Shown one piece after another: positions 28,701-36,044 of a DNA stretch of 64,000 nt. Position 1 is the stretch's first letter. Every line of letters starts with the position of its first letter. The stretch comes from Nitrospirales bacterium LBB_01 (GTDB taxonomy: Bacteria; Nitrospirota; Thermodesulfovibrionia; Thermodesulfovibrionales; Magnetobacteriaceae): positions 2,108,001 to 2,172,000 of the forward strand of contig CP049016.1 in assembly GCA_004376055.2 (NCBI GenBank), read 5' to 3'. Both the position numbers and the translations under genes were made by a program. Under the pieces are notes generated by a model. That model worked only from the letters and a program-made list of their open reading frames with translations, had not been told where the DNA came from and did not search any database.

Positions 28701-29753
28701 CTCCCTATGACTATTAGCGGTAAGGTCAACAAAAAACTGCTGCCGCCCATAAGTAGTATCTCTGCTGCCGCTCATCAAACACCGCACACTGAGCTTGAGG
28801 TTGAAATTGCCTCTCTATGGGAGTCAGTACTTGGCAGAGGAGATACGGGAGTTTATGATAACTTTTTTGACATTGGCGGCAACAGCATAACCGCTATTAG
28901 CTTAGCAATAAAATTACGGGAGCATTTTGACCCCAAACTCCCTCTTACTGTTGTATTTGAATATCAAACCATAAACTTACAAGCTATGGGGATTGAAAAC
29001 GTGAAAAGTTTTAATCAAACAATTAACGCAAGTCCGCTTGTGCTGCTAAATAAAGACGGGGACTTTAACGTGTTTTTTCTGCCACCTCTTTCCGGTTACG
29101 CTTTTGTCTATAGAGACATTGCAAAGCAATTAGAAGGAGTTACAGTGTATGGCCTTAACTATACAGCCACTGATGATGTACTTAGTCGCTATATATCTGA
29201 GATACAAAACAATAGCCCTTGTATCCTGATAGGTCACTCAGTGGGTGGTAATCTTGCCTTTGAGTTATCACGGGTACTTGGCAGCGCAATAGTTTCAGAT
29301 GTGATACTCATTGACTCATACAGAAGGGTAAAGAAATCATGCCGTAACAAACTTCAGACAGAGGAGGGTTTGCAGCAGCATTATGATAATTTTCTTTTGC
29401 AACTTAGCTATAGTGAAGTGGCAGGAGAACTCTTTTTGAAAGAAAACCTTGTAAGAAAAACCGTTATGGAACAGATGACTCACTATGCCGGATTTGTTGA
29501 CAGTGTGTTAAATGACGGTGTTACTGATTCCAACCTGCATCTTATTTTAGCAGAAGACGAAATTAAACAGGACGGACTCAATGACTGCCATCTCAGTCGT
29601 AACTGGGAAAATTTGACAAAAGGCAGTTATGTTGTTTACAATGGGTTCGGAAACCATGATGATATGCTCTCCGGGCTTAATACAGAAAAAAACATATCGT
29701 TAATTCAAGGTATTCTCAGCAGTTTCAACTCTATCAGACAGAAGGAGGAATAA
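22746..29753 (+). CDS. Nonribosomal peptide synthetase 3, termination subunit (C-A-T-C-A-T-TE)
   Basis: 2335 aa, GTG start with no clear SD. C1 (about 10-430; LSPLASGMLYH, HHILMDGW) is of the type that follows an E domain. A1 (about 460-970) has a pocket read by hand as D-I-L-Q-I-G-V-I-W, close to known Gly codes. Carrier 1 has AGHSLKAM (about 995). C2 is LCL type (about 1045-1480; SHSQRRMW, HHIICDGW). A2 (about 1515-2000) has pocket D-A-S-T-I-A-A-V-C, aromatic-like. Carrier 2 has GGNSITAI (about 2043). The thioesterase (about 2090-2320) has LIGHSVGGN with the nucleophile Ser and GNHDD near the end as likely His. It releases, and perhaps cyclises, the peptide. The opening C1 domain pairs with the E-terminated NRPS 2. 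Confidence 0.95.
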   Translation: MAKKDNIINIYALSPLASGMLYHYLSDTTSSAYFQQMCFTITGWLNLKSFEDSWNELIKRHDALRTIFVYKGVPEPLQIVLKERRMDFKYVYLRPLNPDNSDTEMWLEKDRNSPFNLTKDTPMRITVLHTQDNQYEVIWSFHHILMDGWCTGIIQEEFLAIYNAMISKTSVSLPPVTPYSAYIKWLKLRDYKASSQYWNERLKDFLQSTPLPFKGTNYKQKPYQLKTVTIEASNDISLSLNKLASASGVTVVSVIKALWAVLLGKYNSVTDVVFGLVVSGRPPEIPAIERMIGLFINTIPARLTFNSNETFSDLAYRIHVESTDAQRHEYFSLADIAASHQLKTNLFDHILVFENYPEGSTAMLMGNLNMQLKGFFEQTNYPLEVSILTGKTIRFRFSFDANVYDESDIRATINHLLQLATSACQNPSVSISKMNMLTQPERHKTLHTFNDTAAAFEKASTIIDIFEHQVLLNPDKTAVISDGKHFSFSKLNAMANRIAHHLRDSLGVRAGDLVGIMTERMERLVAGILGVLKASAAYVPIDPILPLKRISYIVEKSGCKVLLTSDKYVKEFSDIFPCAICNINSIKVGETSNPIKEITPESAAYVTYTSGSTGNPKGVMVTHSNVVSFSANMTGVFGLTASDSIFALTTVIFDISVLELIESLLIGMTVALSRDAEILSPPDLMRTLRESAVTALQITPSRLKILLEDGGVDALSALRVLIIGGEPLPVDLFNRLKPLFDSVSVFNVYGPTETTIWSTAKKLNDGALNIGRPLLNESVYVLSSDGSLLPCKTAGEICIGGAGVSKGYYKQEQLTADKFIENPYVPGALIYRTGDLGRWLPTGELECLGRTDDQLKIRGYRVEPGEIECRIKEHSFVKDAAVIATDTNSTEKELTAFIILNNALNESELRDYLSQTLPDYMIPTGFEFIEKFPYTANGKIDRKTLATYRKSTISVTQESFTTPRNSIESTIASIWQSVLGRETIGIKDNFFALAGHSLKAMLIMSKIHKELSIELTLREIMENPTVELLAQVLLRKTQSEFDEIHPVQPSSGPYPLSHSQRRMWVLEQIEGAAGVYNMTVAYLIDGEIEVPILHKSLKILVDRHDLLKTTLVTSQTGAPMQKVNDPTGFASFEGVDISSNSTDALDAARQIAEEESLKPMDLFKGPLFAAKLLLLSEKKYVLIIKAHHIICDGWSFRIITSELLTIYEALLKGTKNPLVPLRINYRDYVAWQSSPVTMEKTQIDKQYWLDKFSSSEIEPLRLPIDFPRPHKQSFSGKTISTQINQSLSDSLLDIGKTHGAGAFSVFVIILKALLYRYSGKSDIILGTPVTGRMHPDLESQVGLFVNTVVIRDEITGSDNFITLLKKIKTTVSEAFDHQRYPFDLLVDELSLSRDMSRHPLFDVMVVFDEIDEEPEKSSNVTGEGLVISELPFDYDVTKFDITFHFTKKQGQVSLNINYADALFMESTITGMAANLVTLAQSFANAPLSQLKHLKAVSDETLLLDKFAGFDTPFSHEKSIVDVFIEKAADCAERPAIITKDGAVSYAELHRQTDTLANTLTQQFNVKCGDIVAVMLPRGRSLITALLGVLKAGTVYMPLDTNFPHERLDYVLKDSGCKLVLTESTTAVFEHLSKSYQVIDVLNLPLNDTVTYQSVVSVGDLAYVIYTSGSTGRPKGVMVEHGGFVNMALEQVRIFEVEQTDRVLQFASPSFDASMSEIFMALFAGAALVPVDNNCIKDPSEFTSFVNDYGVTVATIPPAYMQTLDIEAISAIKTIITAGEAANVGTCLKIAQHSRCFNAYGPTETSVCATIHQISAEHRYAKSIPIGKPIANVYVYVLDADMNLLPVGAAGEICISGVCLARGYLNNESLTSKVFTDNPFKAGMRLYHTGDIGRWLHSGELEFLGRIDDQVKIRGYRVEPLEVERVLSSFPKIKKAIVTAIESSDGKALAAYYNSDETQSVAAIKEHMRKTLPDYMIPAHFIQLDELPMTISGKVNKKLLPPISSISAAAHQTPHTELEVEIASLWESVLGRGDTGVYDNFFDIGGNSITAISLAIKLREHFDPKLPLTVVFEYQTINLQAMGIENVKSFNQTINASPLVLLNKDGDFNVFFLPPLSGYAFVYRDIAKQLEGVTVYGLNYTATDDVLSRYISEIQNNSPCILIGHSVGGNLAFELSRVLGSAIVSDVILIDSYRRVKKSCRNKLQTEEGLQQHYDNFLLQLSYSEVAGELFLKENLVRKTVMEQMTHYAGFVDSVLNDGVTDSNLHLILAEDEIKQDGLNDCHLSRNWENLTKGSYVVYNGFGNHDDMLSGLNTEKNISLIQGILSSFNSIRQKEE

Positions 29754-29816
29754 AACATTAACCTGATAAATAAAGCAGTTGCTTTATAATACTTATTTAA
29801 TTGAAGGAGATTATAA

Positions 29817-31118
29817 ATGAAACGAAGGTCAGAAAAAAGAGCACGCAGTAGAATTTTAGCAGTATTATGGTTGTCTCTTGCAACAGTCCTTATGTTGTCG
29901 CTATTAGGCTGTGGTTCAGGCAGCAGTTCTGACACATCAGGCGGCAGCTCATACAATAGTACCCTGACAGATTCTCAGTCAACTAAGATACAGACCATGA
30001 TAACTGAAAGAACCGGCAACCCAAGTTATGAAAACGTCCCAGCCATGGTAATGGGAATCAAACAGGACAATAAGACCGCATGGTACGGAACAGCCGGTTA
30101 TTCTGATAATTCAACTTTAACCCCTGTAAAATATACGGATAAATTCAGAATAGGCAGCATATCTAAGACCTTCACCGCAACAGTGGTGCTGCAGTTAGCT
30201 CAGGAGGGTAAACTGTCACTGTCGGATAATGTATCATCATGGCTGCCAACTGTCGCCAGCACTTTAACAAATTATAGTCTTGGTTCGATAACGATAAAAA
30301 ATCTCCTTAACCACACAAGCGGCATACACACATATACTGACTTCACCGACTCAATATTTTTAGCTGCATATAGCAATCCTTACAGAATATTTACAAGCAG
30401 CGAGGTAATGTCTGTGATAAACAGCCATTCTCCCGACTTTACGGTAGGAACCAGTTGGGAGTATTCAAATTCAAACTACTACCTGCTGGGGCTTATAATA
30501 GAGGCGGCATCCGGTGAAACATACGAAAATCAGGTACAAAAACGCATACTTACCCCACTGGGAATGACCAGCACAGAGGTTCCGGCTTCTGGGAATCCTT
30601 ACATAAGCGGCAGTTATGCACACGGCTATATGTATGACAGCACTACAAGCAAGATGATAGAACGTTCAGATAGCGACCCATCTTATCCATTTGCTTCAGG
30701 CAGTATTGTTTCTAACATACCTGATCTATTAAAATGGATGCAAGCGCTTTATAACGGCACTTTACTCAACTCAACGTATCATGCGCTGCAGATGAGCTCA
30801 ATAGACCTAAGCACTTACGGGATGGGTAACTATAACTACGGGCTTGGGATTATGACAGAGGGCGATTACAACATTATCGGTCACAGAGGACAGATATTTG
30901 CATATGACTGCTCAATTCAACACTATACTACCTATGACTATGACTTGGCAGTCTGCGTAAACAGATCCCTTTTTGACGAAAACGTTACCACATACGCAAA
31001 TACCAATTCACTTATTCTCTATGACACTCTCACGGTGCTTGCAGGCAGCACTGTAAAACCATCTACTAAGCAGCCGGTGAAGCGTTCCAATGTCAGGACG
31101 CCTTTAACAGAATACTAA
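29817..31118 (+). CDS. Beta-lactamase-family (class C / peptidase S12-like) lipoprotein hydrolase
   Basis: 433 aa. Basic N-terminus, hydrophobic stretch and lipobox LLGC (Cys32), so it is a lipoprotein. Active-site motifs: SISK (Ser114-Lys117), EYSNSNYYLLG (Tyr-x-Asn, about 215) and HRGQ (His-x-Gly, about 360), as in S12 enzymes (DD-peptidases, esterases, AmpC). There are no C-terminal membrane helices, unlike ClbP-type prodrug peptidases. SD AAGGAG is good, and a TATAAT at 29785-29790 may give its own promoter. It follows NRPS 3 by 63 bp; it could mature or detoxify the peptide product in the periplasm, or be an unrelated cell-wall enzyme. Confidence 0.85.
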   Translation: MKRRSEKRARSRILAVLWLSLATVLMLSLLGCGSGSSSDTSGGSSYNSTLTDSQSTKIQTMITERTGNPSYENVPAMVMGIKQDNKTAWYGTAGYSDNSTLTPVKYTDKFRIGSISKTFTATVVLQLAQEGKLSLSDNVSSWLPTVASTLTNYSLGSITIKNLLNHTSGIHTYTDFTDSIFLAAYSNPYRIFTSSEVMSVINSHSPDFTVGTSWEYSNSNYYLLGLIIEAASGETYENQVQKRILTPLGMTSTEVPASGNPYISGSYAHGYMYDSTTSKMIERSDSDPSYPFASGSIVSNIPDLLKWMQALYNGTLLNSTYHALQMSSIDLSTYGMGNYNYGLGIMTEGDYNIIGHRGQIFAYDCSIQHYTTYDYDLAVCVNRSLFDENVTTYANTNSLILYDTLTVLAGSTVKPSTKQPVKRSNVRTPLTEY

Positions 31119-31141
31119 ACTTATGATAAAACCCTCAGTCT

Positions 31142-31164
31142 GGCGGATGATAAAGCTATCCGCC
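31142..31164. terminator. Hairpin GGCGGAT...ATCCGCC between convergent genes
   Basis: A 7-bp perfect stem with a 9-base loop, 24 bp after the S12 hydrolase stop and 97 bp from the end of acs on the other strand. No strong T-run follows in either direction, so termination is only probable. Confidence 0.4.
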
Positions 31165-31208
31165 GGACTTACACCGGGTTGCGTTCAAAGCTATAAATAA
31201 AAAACTTG

Positions 31209-31228
31209 ATTCCTGCCTCCGCAGGAAT
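31209..31228. repeat. Copy of the ATTCCTGC-type hairpin repeat
   Basis: ATTCCTGC-CTCC-GCAGGAAT, followed by GACAAGAAAA. The same unit recurs at 46545-46564. Single hairpin between convergent genes; REP-like. Confidence 0.65.
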
Positions 31229-31260
31229 GACAAGAAAATAAGTAATGACAGAGGGAGTGG

Positions 31261-33249
31261 TTACAACCTGCCGCTAACCAGAGAATCAACAACGAGTGGG
31301 TCGGCAAGTGTGCTTGTGTCACCGAGGTTTTCAAGCTCTCCGTGTGCGATTTTTCTTAAAATTCTTCTCATTATTTTCCCGCTTCTGGTCTTAGGTAAAA
31401 ACGGTGTGAATTGAATCTTATCCGGTACGGCTATGGGGCCGATAACTTTTCTTACATGTTTTTCAAGCTCGTGCCTTAGCTCTTCAGTTGGAACTATTCC
31501 TTCATTTAAAGTAACATAAACATACAGTGCCTCGCCTTTTATATCATGCGGATAGCCTACAACTGCAGCCTCTGCTACGTGCTGGTGGCTTACCAGAGCC
31601 GATTCTACCTCGGCAGTTCCTATGCGGTGACCGGAGATATTGATAACGTCATCAATGCGCCCCATAAGCCAGAAATCGCCGTCTTCATCGCGCCTTGCCC
31701 CATCACCGGTAAAATAGACACCAGGGAAGCGTGAGAAATATACTTCTTTAACGCGTTTGTTTTCGGAATCACCGTAAGTGCCTCTCAGCATTCCCGGCCA
31801 TGGGGTTTTTATTGTCAGATACCCGCCCTCGTTTGTGTCTGTCGGAGCGCCGTCTTCTTTTAGTATTAACGGGTTTATTCCAAAAAACGGTTTGCTTGCA
31901 GAGCCAGGTTTAAGTGACATTGCGCCCGGAAGCGGTGTTATCATTATCCCTCCGGTTTCAGTCTGCCACCACGTGTCAACAATTGGGATTTTCCCGCCTC
32001 CCACCACTGAGTGATACCACATCCAAGCCTCCGGGTTTATAGGCTCACCAACTGTGCCCAGAAGCCTAAGTGACGAGACGTCATGGTTGTGTACCCATTT
32101 ATCACCCTCACGCATTAAAGTACGTATTGCTGTTGGAGCAGTGTAAAAGACATTGACGCCATATTTTTCCACTATTTTCCAAAAGCGTCCCGGGTCAGGA
32201 TACGTTGGTATGCCCTCAAAGAGTACTGTTGTGGCACCACTGCTAAGGGGGCCATAGACTATGTAGCTGTGACCGGTTATCCATCCGGCATCTGCCGTGC
32301 AAAAGAATATATCCTCAGGACGGTTGTCAAAAATCCACTTAAACGTAAGAGTTGTATAAAGCAGGTAGCCACCGGTTGTGTGGAGGACTCCTTTTGGCTT
32401 TCCAGTTGAACCCGATGTGTAGAGGATAAACAGGGGGTCTTCGGCATCCATCCACTCTGGAGCACAGAAAGATGTAATATCCTCAGCTCCAATCTCATCG
32501 TGCCACCAGAGGTCTCGTCCAGCTTTTAAAGACACATCCGGAGATGAGGTCATCTGAACCTTGACCACTATCATTTTCTTTACAGTGTTGCAGAGTTCAA
32601 CAGCCTCATCGGCATTGCTCTTTAGGGGGACGAGTTTACCGCCTCTTGAACCAAAATCCGCAGTTATAACAAGCTTTGCTCCACAGTCCTGAATTCTGTC
32701 TCTTAGAGCCTGTGCGCTAAAGCCGCCAAACACAACGCTGTGTATTGCCCCAATGCGAGCGCAAGCGAGCATTGAGATTACGATTTCTGGTACCATTGGC
32801 AGATATATCATCACACGGTCGCCCTTTTGCACTCCATGCTTTTTTAACACATTGGCAAAACGGTTGACCTCCGTGTATAGCTGCTGGTAGGTATAGGTTT
32901 TGTTTATTATACCGTAGTTTGATTCCCAAATTATTGCAGCTTTGTTTCTAAGCGGCGAATGGACATATCTGTCAAGACAGTTATATGTTGCATTTAGTTT
33001 TCCGCCTTCAAACCATTTTACAGAAGGCTTGTTAAAATCATAGTCAAGCACTTTGTCCCATTTTTTAAACCAATGGATGTGCTCACTTGCCATCTCTGCC
33101 CAAAACCCTTCAGGGTCATTTATTGAATGAGTGTAGAGGTCTTCATACTGCTTCATAGTTTTTATGTGGGCCTTATCTGAAAACTCCTGTGGCGGGGAAA
33201 ATACCCTCTTTTCCTCCATTAGAACCTCTATGCTATTTTTATCAGTCAT
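31261..33249 (-). CDS. acs: Acetyl-CoA synthetase (AMP-forming)
   Basis: 662 aa, full family length. Motifs: [22 protein letters not shown] (P-loop), [44 protein letters not shown] and the C-terminal [14 protein letters not shown] with the regulatory Lys acetylated in other Acs enzymes. It turns acetate, ATP and CoA into acetyl-CoA. SD AGGAGG lies 11 bases before the ATG. It is the last gene of a five-gene minus-strand operon with a permease, DUF485, exonuclease and DUF294 protein, so acetate is imported and activated together. Confidence 0.97.
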   Translation of the reverse strand: MTDKNSIEVLMEEKRVFSPPQEFSDKAHIKTMKQYEDLYTHSINDPEGFWAEMASEHIHWFKKWDKVLDYDFNKPSVKWFEGGKLNATYNCLDRYVHSPLRNKAAIIWESNYGIINKTYTYQQLYTEVNRFANVLKKHGVQKGDRVMIYLPMVPEIVISMLACARIGAIHSVVFGGFSAQALRDRIQDCGAKLVITADFGSRGGKLVPLKSNADEAVELCNTVKKMIVVKVQMTSSPDVSLKAGRDLWWHDEIGAEDITSFCAPEWMDAEDPLFILYTSGSTGKPKGVLHTTGGYLLYTTLTFKWIFDNRPEDIFFCTADAGWITGHSYIVYGPLSSGATTVLFEGIPTYPDPGRFWKIVEKYGVNVFYTAPTAIRTLMREGDKWVHNHDVSSLRLLGTVGEPINPEAWMWYHSVVGGGKIPIVDTWWQTETGGIMITPLPGAMSLKPGSASKPFFGINPLILKEDGAPTDTNEGGYLTIKTPWPGMLRGTYGDSENKRVKEVYFSRFPGVYFTGDGARRDEDGDFWLMGRIDDVINISGHRIGTAEVESALVSHQHVAEAAVVGYPHDIKGEALYVYVTLNEGIVPTEELRHELEKHVRKVIGPIAVPDKIQFTPFLPKTRSGKIMRRILRKIAHGELENLGDTSTLADPLVVDSLVSGRL

Positions 33250-33299
33250 TTGTTCATTTCCCTCCTGTCAAGTAAGTAGTTAAGCATTCTATACTGAAT

Positions 33300-35006
33300 C
33301 TACTCGGCTCCAATACCTATGTAAGTTCTGAGTTTCTCTTTTTCAAATTTATCTTGTGCTTCAGGCTCGGCAGTTAAAAGCGATATGAAAATGCCTACTA
33401 AAAAAGCAGCACCCATTGAGATTAAACCAGGGTTTTTCAAAGGGAATAGTGCCTTTGGCATTTGAGAGTTTACCTCTTTTTTCTTTGATGCAAGCTCAGC
33501 CTTCTCTGCTGCAATTGCTTCTGAGTTGGCTGCTCCTGAATCAGCTTTTTGAAGCGATTCTATTTTTTCCTTAGACTGTGCCTCCGCCTCGGCAATTTGT
33601 TTTTCCACAGCAGCTTTTTCTTTTGAGTGCACTACGTCAACCCACACTGTAGGACTTATGATTATAAGACCGGTTGCCAGTATCAACCCTGTCCATATGC
33701 TTGTAACAGCACCTTTTGTGGAAAACTTTTTCCACGTTATAGACAAAAGAAGAGCAGGGAAATTAGCGCTTGCTGCAACAGCAAAAGCAAGTCCCACCAT
33801 AAAAGCAACATTTTGGCCCTTAAACAGTATGCCAAGCAGCATTGCCGACACACCAAGACAGATAGTAGCCATTTTAGCAACCTTTACCTCATCCTTTTCA
33901 TTGGACTGACCTCTTTTTATAACGCCGACATAAAGGTCATGAGACAATGCAGAAGCACCGGCAAGGGTTAACCCTGCCACAACGGCAAGTATTGTTGCAA
34001 AGGCGACTGCTGCTAAAAACCCAAGAAACACGTGTCCGCCAAGGGCTTCTGCCAGAAGCGGGGCTGCCATGTTGCCTCCCTTATCAATAGCCATTATAAC
34101 TTTTTTACCAACCAGCACTGCTGCACCAAAACCTATTGTTACTGTTAGAATATAGAAGTAGCCGATAAATCCAGTAGCAAAAAAGACAGATTTCCGTGCC
34201 TCCTTAGCATCAGGAACTGTGTAAAATCTCATCAAAATGTGAGGAAGCCCAGCTGTACCAAACATCAGAGCCAGGCCAAGCGAGAAGGCGTCTATTGGGC
34301 TTGTGATAAGTCCCCCTGGCTGAAGGAACTCAGGCCCGTACATTTTTGCCGCTTCGCCAAAAAGATTTCCATAATTAAATCCGAATTTTGCAAGGACAAG
34401 AACAACAAGTATGGTAGCTCCTCCAAGCAATAGTACTGCCTTTATTATCTGTACCCAAGTGGTTGCCAGCATTCCGCCAAAGATAACGTAAGCTATCATA
34501 AGACATCCAACTATGATTATTGCTAACTCATAAGGAAGGCCAAACATGAGCTTAATCAGAGTACCAGCGCCAACCATCTGGGCTATCAGGTAAAAGAGCA
34601 CTGTAACCAGCGACCCCGCCGCGGCCGACGTCCTGATAGGCATCCGTTTGAGCCTGTAGGCAACAACGTCGGCAAACGTGTATTTGCCAAGATTTCTCAG
34701 CGGCTCGGCTATGAGAAACATTATTATGGGCCAACCAACCAGCCAACCAACCGAATAGATGAGACCATCGTAGCCCTTTGTTGAAACAAGCCCTGCAATT
34801 CCTAAAAAAGAAGCGGCACTCATATAGTCTCCAGCCAGTGCAAGACCATTTTGAAATCCAGTTATGCTGCGTCCAGCTGCATAGAACTCTTTAGTTGTTT
34901 TGGTGCGTTTTGCTGCCCAATAGGTAATGCCAAGGGTACTTATGATAAACAAAAGGAAAAATATTATGGAAACAGGATGGACCTGTCCGATTATAGTTTG
35001 AGTCAT
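33300..35006 (-). CDS. actP: Acetate/solute:sodium symporter (SSS family), ActP-like
   Basis: 568 aa with about 13 hydrophobic segments; [30 protein letters not shown] is the SSS Na+-site signature seen in ActP. The C-terminal end [14 protein letters not shown] resembles ActP tails. Unusual: between the last two membrane segments there is a charged Ala/Glu/Lys-rich insertion of about 58 residues (about 455-512) that looks like a coiled coil; E. coli ActP has a short loop there. Its start overlaps the end of the DUF485 gene by four bases, so they are co-translated. Confidence 0.92.
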   Translation of the reverse strand: MTQTIIGQVHPVSIIFFLLFIISTLGITYWAAKRTKTTKEFYAAGRSITGFQNGLALAGDYMSAASFLGIAGLVSTKGYDGLIYSVGWLVGWPIIMFLIAEPLRNLGKYTFADVVAYRLKRMPIRTSAAAGSLVTVLFYLIAQMVGAGTLIKLMFGLPYELAIIIVGCLMIAYVIFGGMLATTWVQIIKAVLLLGGATILVVLVLAKFGFNYGNLFGEAAKMYGPEFLQPGGLITSPIDAFSLGLALMFGTAGLPHILMRFYTVPDAKEARKSVFFATGFIGYFYILTVTIGFGAAVLVGKKVIMAIDKGGNMAAPLLAEALGGHVFLGFLAAVAFATILAVVAGLTLAGASALSHDLYVGVIKRGQSNEKDEVKVAKMATICLGVSAMLLGILFKGQNVAFMVGLAFAVAASANFPALLLSITWKKFSTKGAVTSIWTGLILATGLIIISPTVWVDVVHSKEKAAVEKQIAEAEAQSKEKIESLQKADSGAANSEAIAAEKAELASKKKEVNSQMPKALFPLKNPGLISMGAAFLVGIFISLLTAEPEAQDKFEKEKLRTYIGIGAE

Positions 35007-35305
35007 ACATCACCTCCGACCTTATCTTTTACCTTTTTTACAAGCACATCATAGGTGTTGTTTGCCCAGCGTACGTAGATTCCGGTTAATACCCATGACA
35101 TCAGTATTACACCAACAGCTATGGGAATGCCTATGGTAATACGCTCTGTGAGCATTGACGATAAAAATGGTTTGTTGAACGCTATCAGACCAATGAATCC
35201 GAAGTAAAAAACCAGTTCAAGTATGGTCAGAACTAAAGACACTGTTTGCTTCTGTCCGTAGAGCTTTTTAAAGTCCTTGTCATCCTTAAAGTTGAATGTA
35301 CTCAT
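35003..35305 (-). CDS. DUF485 inner-membrane protein (YjcH-like)
   Basis: 100 aa with two membrane segments (about 25-47 and 57-82), flanked by [10 protein letters not shown] and [11 protein letters not shown]. This is the DUF485 arrangement of YjcH, which is encoded next to ActP in many bacteria. Likely a small partner of the symporter. SD GAGGAGAAAAA before the ATG. Confidence 0.88.
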   Translation of the reverse strand: MSTFNFKDDKDFKKLYGQKQTVSLVLTILELVFYFGFIGLIAFNKPFLSSMLTERITIGIPIAVGVILMSWVLTGIYVRWANNTYDVLVKKVKDKVGGDV

Positions 35306-35336
35306 GTCTTTTTCTCCTCCTCAAATTGTTATTAAT

Positions 35337-36044
35337 TTAGAAATTACTAAATTCCCCTGATGTTATTGTACTAAAACCTCCTTTTGATGGATTCCCGATT
35401 CTTAGCAAATCGCCAATTTGTTTTACGCCGTAATTAACAAGCTCGTGGAGAAACCTTTGTAACAGCTGGGCTGTTACGTAAGCATCCATTATTGCGTTAT
35501 GGCTGTGTGTTACAGGGATGGCATAATGTTTAGCAATTTCATAAAGCGATGTACTGGCTGTGTTTATTTTGTTGCTGCTAATAGGGTAATGTCTGCTTCT
35601 CAGCCATTCATAAAGTGTGAACGTGTCTATGGATGGGTTTGTAAAGCGCTTTCCAGTTAATTTTTTAGTTTCTCTGTCTAAAAATGTAAGATCAATCTCA
35701 ACACAGTGCCCCACTACTACATCATCTCCGCAAAAGGCAAGAAACTCCTTTAACACGTCTTCTATGCTCTCAGATGCACAAACGTCAGATGGTGTAATGC
35801 CGTGGATGGTAACGCAAGGGCCGCTGAAGGCAATTTTTGGATTGACCAGCTTGTAAAAGAAGTTTGTGAGCATAATCTTACTGCCGGCCATTTTCACGGC
35901 TCCTATAGAGACGATAGAATCATTTTTGTAATCAAGACCTGTAAGCTCAAGGTCAACCGATACACAGGCCATGGAATCAATTGGGGCATTAAGCTCTACT
36001 TCATCATGTTTGCGTTTAAATAATCTATTCCATGCGTTTACCAT
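35337..36044 (-). CDS. DEDDh 3'-5' exonuclease (DnaQ/epsilon-like)
   Basis: 235 aa. Exo motifs: SVDLELTGL (Asp-x-Glu, about 29-32), VVGHCVEIDLTFL (Asp, about 120) and SHNAIMDAYVT (His-x4-Asp, about 185). All four metal ligands and the catalytic His are present. It is a lone exonuclease without a polymerase domain. It begins inside the end of the DUF294 gene (7-bp overlap); the two are often neighbours of acs/actP in other bacteria, with an unclear functional link. Confidence 0.88.
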   Translation of the reverse strand: MVNAWNRLFKRKHDEVELNAPIDSMACVSVDLELTGLDYKNDSIVSIGAVKMAGSKIMLTNFFYKLVNPKIAFSGPCVTIHGITPSDVCASESIEDVLKEFLAFCGDDVVVGHCVEIDLTFLDRETKKLTGKRFTNPSIDTFTLYEWLRSRHYPISSNKINTASTSLYEIAKHYAIPVTHSHNAIMDAYVTAQLLQRFLHELVNYGVKQIGDLLRIGNPSKGGFSTITSGEFSNF

